DNA of 64,000 bases from Methanocaldococcus bathoardescens (GCF_000739065.1 NZ_CP009149.1:868001-932000), one strand, 5' to 3'. Numbered from the stretch's first letter, positions 8,922-19,472 are shown. The notes: generated by a model from the sequence alone, not told the origin. Numbers and translations: made by a program.

Positions 8922-10103
8922 ATGAATATTATTAACGTATTTGATAAATTTATAAAAATGATAAAATGGATTGGCATTGCATCATTAATAGGCATTGTTG
9001 GTGGTTTAAGTTCAGTAATTATGGCTATTATCATCAAATACTTTCCAGAGAAAAACAATATCTTATTAATTCCAATAGTATTTTTTATTGCTGGATTATT
9101 TGTTGATTATTTTTATGAATTAAAGGGTTCTGGGATTGATAGAGTTTTAAAGGCTTTAAATATTAATGAAAGATTGACTTGGATAAAAGGACTTTTAAAG
9201 ATTTTGTTAGCTGGGACTGTTATTGCTGTAGGTGGAAGTGCTGGAAAAGAAGGACCTTGCGTGCAGTCGAGTGCATCATTTGCAGATGAGCTATATAGAT
9301 TATTAAAGCTAAAAAATAGAGAGTTAGTTATTATAACAGGAATTGCTGGAGGATTAGGGGGAGCATTTGCTGCTCCATTAGGAACAGCCATATTAGCATG
9401 TGAAATTATTGAGCATGAGAATTTTAATTATATCAACCTACTTCCTCCAATCATTGCAAGTGTTGTGGGCTATATAATTTTCTATCTAATTACTGGAAAA
9501 AAGCATCTTTTTGATATCTACCTACCTTATTCAGTGCATCCATTTGATTTTATTTGGTTTTTATTAGCTGCGTTCTTTTGCTCAGCTATATCTTACTGCT
9601 ATATAAAAACTTATAAAAAGATAGCGGCAAGTTTTGATAACCTTAAAGTTCCATACTGCATTAAAACATTGATTGGTGGGATTTTAGTAGCTATAATTGA
9701 TTATTTTGTTCCAGAAGTTTTGGGATTAGGTTTAGAACTTACAAAAGATTTATTTTTTATGAAATTTCCTTTAGAATTATTGATATTAATATTAATTGGG
9801 AAGATATTAGCCACATCATTTACCGTTGGTTCTGGAGTTCCTGGAGGGTTAGTGTTTCCATCTATGTGTGTAGGGGCTATTTCTGGAATGATATTTAGCT
9901 CTATAGTTGGGGCTAATCCAATCCCGTTTATAGTTTTAGGGATAGCTACTTCTTTATCAGCTTCAACAAATGCCCCATTAGGTGGAGCTGTGTTATGCAC
10001 AGAGATTTTTGGTTTTGATTTTGCAGTCCCTACATCAATAGGAGCAGTTATTGGATATCAAATAACAAAATTAGAAACAATATTCAAGTATATAAGATTC
10101 TAA
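8922..10103 (+). CDS. ClC-type chloride channel or H+/Cl- antiporter
   Basis: A 393-residue polytopic membrane protein. The conserved ClC selectivity motifs are visible: GSAGKEGPCVQ (GxEGP-type, carrying the gating glutamate), GGAFAAPLGTAI and GSGVPGGLVFPS (GxFxP-type). About ten hydrophobic segments span the protein. It lacks the C-terminal CBS domains found in some relatives. Whether it is a channel or an exchanger cannot be decided from sequence alone. It stands alone as a plus-strand gene among minus-strand neighbours. Confidence 0.9.
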   Translation: MNIINVFDKFIKMIKWIGIASLIGIVGGLSSVIMAIIIKYFPEKNNILLIPIVFFIAGLFVDYFYELKGSGIDRVLKALNINERLTWIKGLLKILLAGTVIAVGGSAGKEGPCVQSSASFADELYRLLKLKNRELVIITGIAGGLGGAFAAPLGTAILACEIIEHENFNYINLLPPIIASVVGYIIFYLITGKKHLFDIYLPYSVHPFDFIWFLLAAFFCSAISYCYIKTYKKIAASFDNLKVPYCIKTLIGGILVAIIDYFVPEVLGLGLELTKDLFFMKFPLELLILILIGKILATSFTVGSGVPGGLVFPSMCVGAISGMIFSSIVGANPIPFIVLGIATSLSASTNAPLGGAVLCTEIFGFDFAVPTSIGAVIGYQITKLETIFKYIRF

Positions 10104-10124
10104 AAAAAGAAAAAAAGAAGAGTT

Positions 10125-10307
10125 TTAATTAACATCTAACAATCTTTTCAGATTTTCACATTCCGGAATTATAATTTCATTTATATTATATTCTTCTTTC
10201 ATCATCTCTATCATTGTTATTATGTCCTTCCCCACACATAGCTCACATTTTATGCAGAGCTCATCATCTGTAAGGGATTCATCCTTACAAACTACTCTCA
10301 ATTTCAT
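10125..10307 (-). CDS. Small cysteine-rich protein next to thioredoxin
   Basis: A 60-residue protein starting MKLRVVCKDE after AGTGAAGGTT. It has five cysteines: one near the N terminus, the cluster CIKCELC, and one in IPECENLK. I do not recognise the family. The CxxCxxC spacing suggests a metal site or a redox-active thiol group. It lies 30 bases downstream of the CPHC thioredoxin on the same strand, so it may be a partner or substrate of that protein. The function is unknown. Confidence 0.6.
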   Translation of the reverse strand: MKLRVVCKDESLTDDELCIKCELCVGKDIITMIEMMKEEYNINEIIIPECENLKRLLDVN

Positions 10308-10337
10308 AACCTTCACTAAATTAAAAATTTTGGATGT

Positions 10338-10595
10338 TTATAATCTTTTCTTAATTGCTTCAACTAATGCTTCTTTTGTAGGTGCCCCAATAAACTCAAC
10401 TTCCCCATTTATTACAATTGTTGGAACTGCCATTATTCCATATTCCATAGCTTTTTGTGGGTTTTCCATAACATTTATATATTCTACTTCAACAGCATCA
10501 GGCATTTCATTAGCTACTTCTTCAACAACTCTTTTAGCTGCAGGACAGTGAGGACACATTGGTGATGTAAAGAGTTCAATTTTTACTTTTGACAT
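10338..10595 (-). CDS. trx: Thioredoxin/glutaredoxin-like protein with CPHC active site
   Basis: An 85-residue minimal thioredoxin fold: beta strand VKIELFTSPMCPHC, active-site CPHC at residues 14-17, and the cis-proline motif GIMAVPTIVINGE. It closely resembles the small thioredoxin studied in M. jannaschii (MJ0307, from memory), which is a protein disulfide reductase. The start ATG follows GGGGGTTAAAT. It is likely co-transcribed with the small Cys-rich gene downstream. Confidence 0.9.
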   Translation of the reverse strand: MSKVKIELFTSPMCPHCPAAKRVVEEVANEMPDAVEVEYINVMENPQKAMEYGIMAVPTIVINGEVEFIGAPTKEALVEAIKKRL

Positions 10596-10717
10596 ATTTA
10601 ACCCCCAAAATTTTGATAGTTAATTACGTAGATTATTTCTGCTAAAATTTTTATAAATAGTTTTCCCTAAAAAATTAAATGGTATTAGAAATTTAAACAC
10701 CTATTTTGTTTATTAAT

Positions 10718-11422
10718 TTAGTGGCTATCACATGTCCATACTTGTCTGAAGTGTTCAATTGCTTCGACAATATCCTTTAATTTTTCTGGTGGGAAGGCAA
10801 CAACAACTTCTCCTGGCTGTATTCCAGCGTATTTTCTTGAACCGTTACAACCTAAGGTCATGTTAGGTGCTTTTCTTGTATAAACTGCTGCAACTGCATC
10901 AGCACATAATGACTGAATTCCTGAGAAGTCTGCCTGGAATCTTCCACCTTTGTGGTAGAGCATTGCCTGAACTAATCTTAATGCATATAATGCTTCTCCA
11001 ATGAATACTATTGAATCTGGGACGAAGTCAGCTTCATCTAATGGAGCATAAACTGATGCGTAAATCTCATCTTCAACTCTTGGTATTGCTTCAACAGTTT
11101 TTTTAGCTGCCTCTTCATCCTTAAAGTTTCCTAATTTAACATACAATTTTCCTGTTGCCAATGGTTCTGGTGGGTTTCTAAAGATACCAATTGCATAAGC
11201 CCCTCCCTTACAGAGATGTTTATCAAGTGGTGCATACATTTTCTTTCTTTCTAATCTTGCAATTTGAATCATTTCACAGTGTCTTTTTTCTTCTGCTATT
11301 TCTTCATAACCTTCTGGAATTTCATCTTTTGATTTTGCTAATTTTACAGCAACAAATGGCTTGTCTAACATCATCAATTCCATTAATTTCTTTCCATATT
11401 CTCTTATTTCATTAACATCCAT
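10718..11422 (-). CDS. DUF169 family protein
   Basis: A 234-residue protein of the DUF169 (COG2043) family. It starts MDVNEIREYGKKLMELMMLDKPFVAVKLAKSKDEIPEGYEE and contains conserved cysteines in EKRHCEMIQ, KHLCKGGAYAIG, SLCADAVAA and TLGCNGSRKYAGI. The family is widespread in methanogens and strict anaerobes and has no established biochemical role; the spaced cysteines suggest metal or cofactor binding. It lies downstream of the polyamine genes but has its own promoter. Confidence 0.75.
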   Translation of the reverse strand: MDVNEIREYGKKLMELMMLDKPFVAVKLAKSKDEIPEGYEEIAEEKRHCEMIQIARLERKKMYAPLDKHLCKGGAYAIGIFRNPPEPLATGKLYVKLGNFKDEEAAKKTVEAIPRVEDEIYASVYAPLDEADFVPDSIVFIGEALYALRLVQAMLYHKGGRFQADFSGIQSLCADAVAAVYTRKAPNMTLGCNGSRKYAGIQPGEVVVAFPPEKLKDIVEAIEHFRQVWTCDSH

Positions 11423-11475
11423 GCTTTCACCTGTGAATGGTTGTGTATGTTCTACGAACTATATATTGTATTCCC

Positions 11476-11489
11476 AAGTATATATACTT
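11476..11489 (-). promoter_or_regulatory. Palindromic TATA region of the DUF169 gene
   Basis: The perfect palindrome AAGTATATATACTT lies about 55 bases before the DUF169 start. On the minus strand it is preceded by TCGAA, a plausible BRE, so this is the likely TATA box. The predicted leader is about 30 bases. The symmetry could also serve a repressor. Confidence 0.5.
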
Positions 11490-11619
11490 TTCGATTTAAT
11501 TACAAAACATAAAAAATTTAAATTACAAAAAAAGCGTTTTCATAAAAAATAATTAAAAATAATGATAACTCTTTTCAAAATAACCATGAAATATTTTTAA
11601 CACATATGCTCAAAACCTG

Positions 11620-12474
11620 TTATAAAATCATTAACATAAGCTCTCTCGCTATTTTTGCCGCTGTTATTGCTGTAATATTGGCAATATCATAAATTGGTGA
11701 AACTTCAACAATATCAAAGCCAATAATCCTATCTTTAACCTCTTCTAATAAATATAGAGAGTTAAAGAGCTCTCTTGTTGAAAAACCACAAGGTTCCGGG
11801 GTTCCAGTTCCTGGGGCATAGGCAGGGTCTAACACATCAATATCTATAGTTATATATATTGGCTTATCTAAACTCTTTATATATTCTAAATCATCCTCAT
11901 TCATCAAATCCATTTTTAAATAGAGATTATTTTTCTTTGCAAAATCCCACTCTTCTTTATCCCCACTCCTAATACCAAATTGGAATATATCTTTAGTTAA
12001 TTCATAAACCCTCCTCATAACACATGCATGAGATAATTTATTCCCTAAATATTCATCTCTCAAATCACAGTGGGCATCGAATTGAATAACAATAAAATCA
12101 TCATAGATATCTTTTACAGCTTTAATTATTGGATAAGTTATAGAATGCTCCCCTCCAAAAACAATTATTTTTTTACCTTTTTTTAATATTTCTCTTGAGA
12201 CATGATGTATTGTGTTAAATATCTCTGCTTGGCTTCCATATAAATCTAAATCCTTTAAATCACAGTATTTTATTTCTGACAAATCCCTATCTAAGATAGG
12301 ACTATATGTTTCCAAACCCCACGATGCTGTTCTTATAGCATTTCCCCCTTCTCTTGTTCCTGGCTTGAAGGAAGTTGTTTCATCATAAGGGATTGAAAAT
12401 ATAACTCCATCAGCTTCTTCAAATGAGCTATTTGTCATTATAAATTTAGATGAATCAATAAAATGCTCTTCCAT
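11620..12474 (-). CDS. speB: Agmatinase (ureohydrolase family)
   Basis: A 284-residue ureohydrolase with the manganese-ligand motifs [19 protein letters not shown] and [21 protein letters not shown]. It hydrolyses agmatine to putrescine and urea, the step after arginine decarboxylase. It is the last gene of the pdaD-speH-speE-speB cluster on the minus strand, 51 bases after speE. The context makes agmatinase much likelier than arginase. Confidence 0.93.
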   Translation of the reverse strand: MEEHFIDSSKFIMTNSSFEEADGVIFSIPYDETTSFKPGTREGGNAIRTASWGLETYSPILDRDLSEIKYCDLKDLDLYGSQAEIFNTIHHVSREILKKGKKIIVFGGEHSITYPIIKAVKDIYDDFIVIQFDAHCDLRDEYLGNKLSHACVMRRVYELTKDIFQFGIRSGDKEEWDFAKKNNLYLKMDLMNEDDLEYIKSLDKPIYITIDIDVLDPAYAPGTGTPEPCGFSTRELFNSLYLLEEVKDRIIGFDIVEVSPIYDIANITAITAAKIARELMLMIL

Positions 12475-12525
12475 CTAACCACCTCCAAGATTTTAGACTT
12501 TAAAAATAATTAAAAATAATAAAAA

Positions 12526-13410
12526 TTATTCAAGAGCTTTTTTAACAGCATCTTTTAAAAATTTAGGTGCTGCCAAAAATATTCCCTTATGAACTTCTTC
12601 ATCATAGTATTTAGTTTCCATATCTTTTAAAGCTTCTTTTATTCTTTCTTCATCAACTTCTAATGGGCTGTATTTTTTAGATGCCAATGTGAAGCTCCAG
12701 AATCCACTTGGATATGTTGGCATTGGGTAGGTGTATGGCATAATTATCTTAAATCCAGCGTCTTTTAAATATCTGCAGATATTTTGTATTAAATCTAAGT
12801 TATATAATGGACTTTCTGATTGCTGAACCATAATTCCGTCATCATTTAAACATTTAAATACATTTTTATAGAATTCTTTCTCAAAAAGCCCCTTAGCAGG
12901 TCCAACAGGGTCTGGACAATCAACAATAATCACATCATATTTTTTGTCAGTTTCAGCAACATATCTAATACCATCTGTTATTATCAAATTTACCTTCTCA
13001 TTGTCTATTTCACAACTTAACTTTGGCATATACTTTTTACAAGCTTCAATAACTTTTCTATCCAACTCAACAAAATCCACAGTTTCAACTGATTTGTGTT
13101 TAACTACCTCTCTAACTGTTCCTCCATCTCCTCCTCCAATAACTAAAACATTCTTTGGATTTGGGTGAGTGAAAAGAGGGATGTGAGATATTAATTCATG
13201 GTATATAAATTCATCTCTCTCTGTTGTTTGAAAAGTGTTATCTAAAACCAAAACTTTTCCAAAATCATAAGTGTCAATAATCTCTATTTCTTGAAATTCT
13301 GATTTATCCATGTATAAAATATCTTTGACTCTAACTGACAGAGCTACATTGTTGTTATGGTATTCTGTAAACCATATATGGCATTTAAAATTGTTGTTGT
13401 TTTGATTCAC
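12526..13410 (-). CDS. speE: Spermidine synthase (polyamine aminopropyltransferase)
   Basis: A 294-residue protein with the aminopropyltransferase core: [30 protein letters not shown] and [16 protein letters not shown]. It moves the aminopropyl group of decarboxylated S-adenosylmethionine to putrescine. The start is a GTG whose GTGA overlaps the stop of speH, so the two are translationally coupled. The N terminus carries a short asparagine-rich stretch not typical of the family. Confidence 0.94.
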   Translation of the reverse strand: MNQNNNNFKCHIWFTEYHNNNVALSVRVKDILYMDKSEFQEIEIIDTYDFGKVLVLDNTFQTTERDEFIYHELISHIPLFTHPNPKNVLVIGGGDGGTVREVVKHKSVETVDFVELDRKVIEACKKYMPKLSCEIDNEKVNLIITDGIRYVAETDKKYDVIIVDCPDPVGPAKGLFEKEFYKNVFKCLNDDGIMVQQSESPLYNLDLIQNICRYLKDAGFKIIMPYTYPMPTYPSGFWSFTLASKKYSPLEVDEERIKEALKDMETKYYDEEVHKGIFLAAPKFLKDAVKKALE

Positions 13411-13778
13411 TCTTCATCACCTTCATTTAACCTTATACCTCTCTTTAAATCTAAAATCTCAATGTGTTTTGGTTTTAAAAATTCTTTAATAATTGGTAGT
13501 GCTTTTGCTGGCTCAACATGAGCTCCACAAGTAAAAATATCCATAGCAGCATATCCAAGCTCAGGCCATGTGTGAATTGATATGTGGCTCTCTGCCAAAA
13601 CAGCAACTCCTGTAGCTCCTTGAGGGGAAAATTTGTGAGTTCTTACACAAATTAAAGTAGCTCCACATGCCTCTACACTATCTATCAACATCTTCTCTAT
13701 GCCCTCAACGTCATCTAATGCCTTTGGGTCACACCCCCATAACTCTAATATTAAGTGTTTTCCCAAGTATTTTAACAT
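13407..13778 (-). CDS. speH: S-adenosylmethionine decarboxylase proenzyme
   Basis: About 123 residues starting [16 protein letters not shown] after GGAGGTGA; the in-frame TTG at 13793 lies on the ribosome binding site and is rejected. The self-cleavage site is visible in [11 protein letters not shown], where the serine becomes the pyruvoyl cofactor, and the conserved cysteine is in DIFTCGAH. It provides decarboxylated S-adenosylmethionine for SpeE, directly downstream with a four-base overlap. Confidence 0.95.
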   Translation of the reverse strand: MLKYLGKHLILELWGCDPKALDDVEGIEKMLIDSVEACGATLICVRTHKFSPQGATGVAVLAESHISIHTWPELGYAAMDIFTCGAHVEPAKALPIIKEFLKPKHIEILDLKRGIRLNEGDEE

Positions 13779-13936
13779 GTTTTTCACCTCCAAAGATAGT
13801 AAACAAAAATAAATTATGAAAAAATTTCAAAATCTTAAATTATCTTTAAATTATTTACTTCTAAATAATTATTAATCTTAATCATATTTAACTGTTGATG
13901 TTGTTTTAAATTTTTGGATTTTATTTTTATTATTGT

Positions 13937-14434
13937 TTATTTATACCACAATGCAGCTGCAGCAAATGCACATCCAAGTTTTTCTACTGTATGCTCAGCA
14001 GCAATTGATTCAATCCTATCCAATTCCCAGCCTCTCATCTCAAATCCTATTTTTGCCATCTCTCTAACGGTTTTTTCAGCCTCTCTTTTTGAGCATTTTC
14101 CTTCATACTCCATAATTAAACCACATAAACTCTTATCTTTTGGAATAGCAACACTTATTGCAGCTGCTATTGTTTCTCCTGGAACATCGCTAATGATATA
14201 ACCATAAGCTGTTGGAACTAAAGCTCCCATTGGTAATTTAGGCAGAGGAACAATCTCAGCTCCTGGAGGCATTATACTACTTATTCTAATTAAATTAACA
14301 TTTCCAATCCCTGCATCTAACAGAGCTCCATCAAATGCATTTAATGGAGTTTCTCCTTCACTACTACCTGCTACTAAAGAAACTGTGTTTGGCAGTTTAA
14401 AATAAGCATGGAGAGGGTTTATTTCAGCATTCAT
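13937..14434 (-). CDS. pdaD: Pyruvoyl-dependent arginine decarboxylase
   Basis: A 165-residue proenzyme starting [20 protein letters not shown] after GGAGGTG at six bases spacing. The self-cleavage site is the serine pair in [17 protein letters not shown]; the second serine becomes the pyruvoyl group. It converts arginine to agmatine, the entry to polyamine synthesis here. It is nearly identical to the protein characterised in M. jannaschii as I remember it. It heads the polyamine cluster, but the 158-base gap to speH leaves room for a separate speH promoter. Confidence 0.96.
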   Translation of the reverse strand: MNAEINPLHAYFKLPNTVSLVAGSSEGETPLNAFDGALLDAGIGNVNLIRISSIMPPGAEIVPLPKLPMGALVPTAYGYIISDVPGETIAAAISVAIPKDKSLCGLIMEYEGKCSKREAEKTVREMAKIGFEMRGWELDRIESIAAEHTVEKLGCAFAAAALWYK

Positions 14435-14479
14435 CCAACGCACCTCCAAAAACAAAACTTTTTCTCAATTTATAAACGA

Positions 14480-14489
14480 TTATATATAA
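14480..14489 (-). promoter_or_regulatory. TATA box of pdaD
   Basis: The palindromic TTATATATAA lies about 46 bases before the pdaD start, which predicts a leader near 25 bases. It is the best TATA element in the gap. The rest of the gap to 14707 is AT-rich, with no gene or structure I can support. Confidence 0.5.
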
Positions 14490-14707
14490 TTGCCATAAGA
14501 TTTTTTTAGTGTAAATAATGATTACTCATATATAAACTCTTCGGTGCTAAAATAAATTAAAATTTTTTAAGCTTTTATGTAAAAAAATAGAGTATTATGA
14601 ACTATTTTTGATTAAATTAGAAAGATACTAACAAAAAAGAAAATTTTAAAATTTTTAAAACCTTTAAGTGTTAAAAATAGATTTTATCCATTATCTTTTA
14701 ATTATCT

Positions 14708-15382
14708 TTAAATTAAGAACTCTTTTTCTTTTAATATATCCTCTACTGTCTTCCCCAAATAATCATCTTTAGAAACTACTCCATAAGGATAAACATAAAC
14801 CTTATCTTCAATATTTATTCTTGGATACTCTGGCTCTATAGTTACATCCTCTAATAAACATCTCTTTAAATAGTTAGCTGTTTTTGTAACATTCATCAAT
14901 CTTGGTGGTTTATAGGGAGGATTATTTTTTAAAAACTTCCACTTTGTTCCATAATAGACAATATAATCCGGATTAAATAGCAACACAACCTCTCCATGTA
15001 TCTCTAAAACTAAAGTCCATGAGAAAATCCCTCTTGTAAAACCCAACAACCTTCCTAAATAAGATGTTTTTGGCGTCTCATAATAAACTTTCAAAGTTCT
15101 ACCAACAATTCTTGATAATGCCTCTTTAATATGCACATTTTTTGGATTTGTTGGTAGAGAAGTTTTTGGAATAACATTTATGGGAACACAATTTAAAGGC
15201 TTAACCATATGTAATGCCAAAAGAGGATAGAAATAGATATGTTCTTTTTTGTTTTTCATTACTATACCTTCTATGGGGCCGTTAAAATCAGCTTTTAAAA
15301 CCTTGCCTCTATAGGTATTAAAAGATTTATTTAGTGTAAATTCTCCAATCATATCCTTTCTTAATGCATATTTTGGCTTCAA
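14708..15382 (-). CDS. Hypothetical protein, Methanocaldococcus-type
   Basis: A 224-residue soluble protein starting MKPKYALRKDMIGEFTLNKSF. It is rich in lysine and tyrosine and has no cysteine cluster, nucleotide-binding motif or membrane segment that I can see. The pattern of beta strands (IEGIVMKNKKEHIYFYPLL, WTLVLEIHGEVVLLFNPDYIVYYG) suggests an all-beta fold. I do not recognise the family. It lies alone between pdaD and ftr on the same strand, separated from both by more than 130 bases. Confidence 0.7.
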   Translation of the reverse strand: MKPKYALRKDMIGEFTLNKSFNTYRGKVLKADFNGPIEGIVMKNKKEHIYFYPLLALHMVKPLNCVPINVIPKTSLPTNPKNVHIKEALSRIVGRTLKVYYETPKTSYLGRLLGFTRGIFSWTLVLEIHGEVVLLFNPDYIVYYGTKWKFLKNNPPYKPPRLMNVTKTANYLKRCLLEDVTIEPEYPRINIEDKVYVYPYGVVSKDDYLGKTVEDILKEKEFLI

Positions 15383-15517
15383 ACCAAAAACCTCCTATTG
15401 GTTTTATTAAGATTTTTAAATTTCATTTATATAGTTTTAAATTATCAACTATTTAAATTTTATTTATAATTTTATTACTAAAAAAGTAAATTAAAATAAT
15501 TTAGAGCTTAGAAGAAT

Positions 15518-16423
15518 TTATTCAAACAATTCTCTTAAGTTGATTTGATATTTACCTAACTTACCTCCATAGTTTCCAGCTGTAATTTTCTTAACTCCTG
15601 GAACTTTTGTAGCTGCTAAAATACCTTGTTTCATTGCCTCTTTAACTGCTTCCTCATCAGTTCCATCGATAACTATTTCATAAACTCCATTAACATCTTC
15701 TGGAATCTCTGAATCTTCAACAACTCCTTTTAATGTTGGACACATCTTGTGGTTTGTTGTAGCGACCATAAACTTGTATTTTGGATTGCTTGCTCCAACT
15801 TTACTACCAGAAGCAACAACTCCTCCTGGGAATGGTGTTATAACACCTTCAACATTTGAAATGGCATCAACTGCAGCTTCAGCAGCAATTAATGCAGAGG
15901 CATTTGTATCTGCCATTATAAAGAAGTTTCCTCCAGCAACTCCTTTCTTAATTCCAAACTTAGCTTCAGTTATAAATTCTCCTCCCATAATTGGTATTCT
16001 GTAAACTTTTCTTCCATATAATTCATCTTTTTTCTCGTAACCGTCTCCGAAAAACTTCAACTTAAATCCAACTTTTAATTGCTCATCAGCTTTATCTCCC
16101 ATTGCGTCAAAAATAGCGGTTGTTGGGCATGTTAAGACACACTGTCCTAATCTCTCTAACATTTGGTGCTCTAATTCTGACTTTTTAGGGTGGCATATTT
16201 GTATTATGTATCCTGGTCTTCCGTCAGGTGTTTCTGATGGTGGAACATATTTCTCAATTCCTGCCTCTGCTGGACACATTATAACAGAACAACCAAAACC
16301 TGTTGCTTCTGTAGCTGCAATCTTAGCCCACTTCTTTGTAGCAGCTGTTATTAAAACTCTTGACACCCATATTGGGAATGCTTCTGCAAATGTATCTTCA
16401 ATATATACTCCATTTATCTCCAT
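15518..16423 (-). CDS. ftr: Formylmethanofuran:tetrahydromethanopterin formyltransferase
   Basis: A 301-residue protein matching Ftr along its length: [73 protein letters not shown] and a C-terminal [17 protein letters not shown]. It moves the formyl group from methanofuran to tetrahydromethanopterin, the second step of methanogenesis from CO2, in the cytosol. The acidic surface and oligomerisation typical of hyperthermophilic Ftr are known for the family. It is monocistronic by context. Confidence 0.97.
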   Translation of the reverse strand: MEINGVYIEDTFAEAFPIWVSRVLITAATKKWAKIAATEATGFGCSVIMCPAEAGIEKYVPPSETPDGRPGYIIQICHPKKSELEHQMLERLGQCVLTCPTTAIFDAMGDKADEQLKVGFKLKFFGDGYEKKDELYGRKVYRIPIMGGEFITEAKFGIKKGVAGGNFFIMADTNASALIAAEAAVDAISNVEGVITPFPGGVVASGSKVGASNPKYKFMVATTNHKMCPTLKGVVEDSEIPEDVNGVYEIVIDGTDEEAVKEAMKQGILAATKVPGVKKITAGNYGGKLGKYQINLRELFE

Positions 16424-16594
16424 AGTTTCCCTCCATTAAGATTTTAACAATTATAATTTATCTTAGGTGTTATTAATATCTTATCATTTGGATTTTAATA
16501 TTCCATAAATCCATAAATAAAAATATATTAACAATAACCTTAAATAATCTAATAAAGGTAATATATTATATTAAAAAGATTTAGAGGGATAAAA

Positions 16595-16888
16595 TTGAAC
16601 GGTATTAGAAGAATTGTTTTAGACATATTAAAGCCACATGAGCCAAAAATAACAGATATGGCGTTAAGATTAACATCATTATCAAATATCGATGGGGTTA
16701 ATATTACAGTTTATGAGATAGATAAAGAAACAGAAAATGTTAAAGTAACAATTGAAGGGAATAATTTAGATTTTGATGAAATTCAGGAAATTATTGAAAG
16801 TTTGGGAGGGACTATTCACAGTATAGATGAGGTTGTTGCGGGTAAAAAGATTATTGAAGAAGTTAGAACACCACAGGATAGATATTAA
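16595..16888 (+). CDS. DUF211 family protein
   Basis: A 97-residue protein of the DUF211 family, which has a ferredoxin-like alpha/beta fold: [46 protein letters not shown] and IEDD-like [13 protein letters not shown]. It starts at a TTG after GAGGGATAAAA. Archaeal members are small regulators or metal-binding proteins of unknown role. It precedes engB on the plus strand by 78 bases. Confidence 0.85.
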   Translation: MNGIRRIVLDILKPHEPKITDMALRLTSLSNIDGVNITVYEIDKETENVKVTIEGNNLDFDEIQEIIESLGGTIHSIDEVVAGKKIIEEVRTPQDRY

Positions 16889-16966
16889 AAAATTTAATAT
16901 TTTATTAAACTATCATTTGTGCTTTTTTACTAATTTTTTAAAGCAAAATTAAATTGTGGGATAACC

Positions 16967-17614
16967 ATGGACTTTTTTGAGAGATATAAAAATTTAAAAG
17001 AAAAATATAAAGAAAAAAAGACAAAGCCAAAAGTTGTAGTTGTTGGTAGAAGTAATGTAGGCAAATCAACTTTTGTTAGATTAATGACTGGTAGAAAAGA
17101 TATTAGAGTAGGAAAAAAACCAGGGGTTACTTTAAAAATTAATGAATATGATATGGGGGAATACATCTTAGTAGATATGCCAGGTTTTGGTTATATGGCA
17201 GGGTTGCCAAAAAAAGTTCAGGAAAAGATTAAAGATGAAATTGTTCATTACATAGAAAATCATGCTGACGAAATAGCTGCAGCAGTTCAAATTATAGATG
17301 CAAAAGCATTTTTTGAGATAGTTGAGAGATGGAAAGGGAGGGGGGAAATCCCAATTGATTTAGAGATGTTTGACTTTATAACTGATTTGAAAATAAGCCC
17401 AATTCTTGTAGCCAATAAAATGGATAAAATAAAGAAAGATGAATGGGATGAAGTTTTAGACGGTATCTGTGAATATTTAAAATGCCAGCCACCATGGCAT
17501 CAATGGAAGTTTATAGTCCCAGCTATACTAAAAGAAGGTAAAGGGATTGAAGAGATAAAGAAAAAGATTCTTGAGAGAGTTAGATTATTTAAAAAATTAA
17601 GAGGCATTGAATAA
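16967..17614 (+). CDS. engB: GTP-binding protein EngB (YihA/YsxC family)
   Basis: A 215-residue small GTPase with G1 GRSNVGKST, a G3 [10 protein letters not shown] and a G4 NKMD (VANKMDKI). In bacteria EngB acts in large ribosomal subunit assembly, and the archaeal member is thought to do the same. It is near ribosomal and elongation factor genes but on the opposite strand. It ends just before a strong hairpin at 17641. Confidence 0.92.
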   Translation: MDFFERYKNLKEKYKEKKTKPKVVVVGRSNVGKSTFVRLMTGRKDIRVGKKPGVTLKINEYDMGEYILVDMPGFGYMAGLPKKVQEKIKDEIVHYIENHADEIAAAVQIIDAKAFFEIVERWKGRGEIPIDLEMFDFITDLKISPILVANKMDKIKKDEWDEVLDGICEYLKCQPPWHQWKFIVPAILKEGKGIEEIKKKILERVRLFKKLRGIE

Positions 17615-17640
17615 TAAAATTAATTAAAAAAGAGATAATT

Positions 17641-17676
17641 CGTTGCAATCCTCACTGCTCAGATTGCAACGTTTTT
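17641..17676. terminator. GC-rich hairpin with T-run between convergent engB and rpsJ
   Basis: A perfect 10-bp stem CGTTGCAATC/GATTGCAACG with an 11-base loop is followed on the plus strand by TTTTT. It fits an intrinsic-type terminator for engB. On the minus strand the T-run is missing, though the stem could still protect the 3' end of the rpsJ transcript. Archaeal termination mostly needs only the T-run, so the unusually long GC stem is worth note. Confidence 0.6.
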
Positions 17677-17715
17677 ACCTATGAAAATTTACATTATAAA
17701 AATAGTCACACTATT

Positions 17716-18021
17716 TTATTTGAACTGTATCTCTATTTGGACATTGTCAGGGATTCTTATTTTCATAATGTGTCTTAAAGCTCTCTCATCTGCATCAATG
17801 TCAATTAATCTTTTGTGGATTTTCATTGTCCATCTGTCAAATGTTGATGAACCCTCTCCATCAGGACTCTTTCTTGTAACAACTCTTAAGACCTTTGTTG
17901 GTAATGGTATAGGCCCTGAGATATCAACTCCTGTTTTTTCAGCAATCTCTTTTATTTGTCTGCAAATTTCATCTAAAACTTTGTGGTCAGTACTTGATAA
18001 CTTGATTCTTGCTCTTTGCAT
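17716..18021 (-). CDS. rpsJ: Small ribosomal subunit protein uS10
   Basis: A 101-residue S10 with [40 protein letters not shown] and the mRNA/tRNA-side loop [23 protein letters not shown]. It is a component of the 30S head. It is the last gene of the tuf operon, 84 bases after EF-1A, the standard archaeal order. Confidence 0.97.
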   Translation of the reverse strand: MQRARIKLSSTDHKVLDEICRQIKEIAEKTGVDISGPIPLPTKVLRVVTRKSPDGEGSSTFDRWTMKIHKRLIDIDADERALRHIMKIRIPDNVQIEIQFK

Positions 18022-18105
18022 ACTCTCCCCTCTTAACCCCTTTAAAATATAAAAAAATATAAAATGAAAAACTCAAAAATTAATTAAAAGGGAAATTTAG
18101 AGAAT

Positions 18106-19392
18106 TTACTTGTTCTTAGCTTTGACATCGATTGCCATACCAGCAGCGATTGTCATACCCATATCTCTGATAGCGAATCTTCCTAACTGTGGAATTTCTC
18201 TAACGTTTTCAATGACCATTGGTTTTGTTGGTTTGATTTTGACTATAGCAGCATCACCAGTCTTCAAGAACTGTGGGTTCTCTTCAATAACTTGCCCTGT
18301 TCTTGGGTCTAATTTCTTCAATAACTCCATGAATGTACATGCAACTTGTGCTGTGTGTGCGTGGAAGACTGGTGTGTAACCAACTGTAATTGCTGTTGGG
18401 TGCTGTAAGACAACGATTTGAGCGGTAAACTCTTCAGCAACTGTTGGTGGGTTGTCTGGGTGTCCACAAACGTCTCCTCTCTTAATGTCTTTCTTACTGA
18501 CTCCTCTAACGTTGAATCCGATGTTGTCTCCAGGTTCTGCTTGTGGGATTTGTTCGTGGTGCATCTCAATTGACTTAACTTCTCCTTGGACTCCTGCTGG
18601 TTCAAAGACTACTTTGTCTCCTGGTTTTAAGATACCTGTTTCGACTCTTCCAACAGGAACTGTACCAACCCCTGTAATTGAGTAAACATCTTGGATTGGG
18701 ATTCTTAATGGTAAGTTTGTTGGTTTTTCTGGTGGTTGGAATTTATCTAAAGCTTCAACTAATGTTGGTCCTTTGTACCATGGCATGTTTTCTGATTTCT
18801 TAACAACGTTGTCTCCTTTTAATGAAGCGGTTGGAATGAAGTCAATTTGGTCTGGGTTGTAACCTAAGACTTTTAATAATTGCTCTGATAATAATTTCTT
18901 CATTTTTTCGTATTCTTCTTGGCTGTAGTTAACTGTATCCATCTTGTTGATTGCAACAGCAATTTGCTTAATACCTAATGTTCTTGCTAAGAACATGTGC
19001 TCTCTTGTTTGTGGCTGAATTCCTGTCTTAGCGTCGTTAACATCAACAACTAAGACAGCAGCATCTGCCTGTGAAGCTCCTGTAATCATGTTTTTAATGA
19101 AGTCTCTGTGTCCTGGACAGTCGACAATTGTAACTTCATATTTTGGAGTTTCGAATTTCTTGTGAGCTACGTCAATTGTAACCCCTCTTTCTCTCTCTTC
19201 TTTCAAGTTGTCCATAACGTAAGCAAACTCGAATCCTGCTTTACCTCTCTCTTGAGCTTCTCTTTTTAACTTTTCTAATAACTGTGGGTCGATAGCTCCA
19301 CTGTCGTATAATAATCTACCGACTGTTGTTGATTTACCTGCATCGACGTGTCCAATGAATGCTACGTTTAATACTGGTTTTTGCTTTGCCAT
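18106..19392 (-). CDS. tuf: Translation elongation factor 1-alpha (EF-Tu homologue)
   Basis: A 428-residue GTPase with G1 [10 protein letters not shown]3 DCPGHRDF, G4 NKMD, then the two beta-barrel domains and a C-terminal [18 protein letters not shown]. It brings aminoacyl-tRNA to the ribosome. It has its own strong promoter (19533) and a 225-base gap from EF-2, so it is probably expressed above the upstream operon. GC content is higher than in the neighbours, as expected from highly biased codon use. Confidence 0.98.
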   Translation of the reverse strand: MAKQKPVLNVAFIGHVDAGKSTTVGRLLYDSGAIDPQLLEKLKREAQERGKAGFEFAYVMDNLKEERERGVTIDVAHKKFETPKYEVTIVDCPGHRDFIKNMITGASQADAAVLVVDVNDAKTGIQPQTREHMFLARTLGIKQIAVAINKMDTVNYSQEEYEKMKKLLSEQLLKVLGYNPDQIDFIPTASLKGDNVVKKSENMPWYKGPTLVEALDKFQPPEKPTNLPLRIPIQDVYSITGVGTVPVGRVETGILKPGDKVVFEPAGVQGEVKSIEMHHEQIPQAEPGDNIGFNVRGVSKKDIKRGDVCGHPDNPPTVAEEFTAQIVVLQHPTAITVGYTPVFHAHTAQVACTFMELLKKLDPRTGQVIEENPQFLKTGDAAIVKIKPTKPMVIENVREIPQLGRFAIRDMGMTIAAGMAIDVKAKNK

Positions 19393-19455
19393 ATTTCATC
19401 ACCAATTTTCTTTTATTTTATTTTTTTATTTTGTTTATTATATTGGCAAAATGGT

Positions 19456-19472
19456 GTTAAGTTTAACTTAAC
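19456..19472. promoter_or_regulatory. 17-base palindrome in the tuf leader
   Basis: GTTAAGTTTAACTTAAC is a perfect odd palindrome with arms of 8 bases. It lies about 65 bases upstream of the tuf start and downstream of the predicted transcription start near 19510, so it would be in the leader. It could be a regulator-binding site or a short hairpin; no function is known to me. Confidence 0.45.

Noticed and set aside
18318-18605. Open frame overlapping the middle of EF-1A on the same strand
   Set aside because: It lies in another frame of a highly biased gene, has low-complexity Q/T/L composition and no ribosome binding site.
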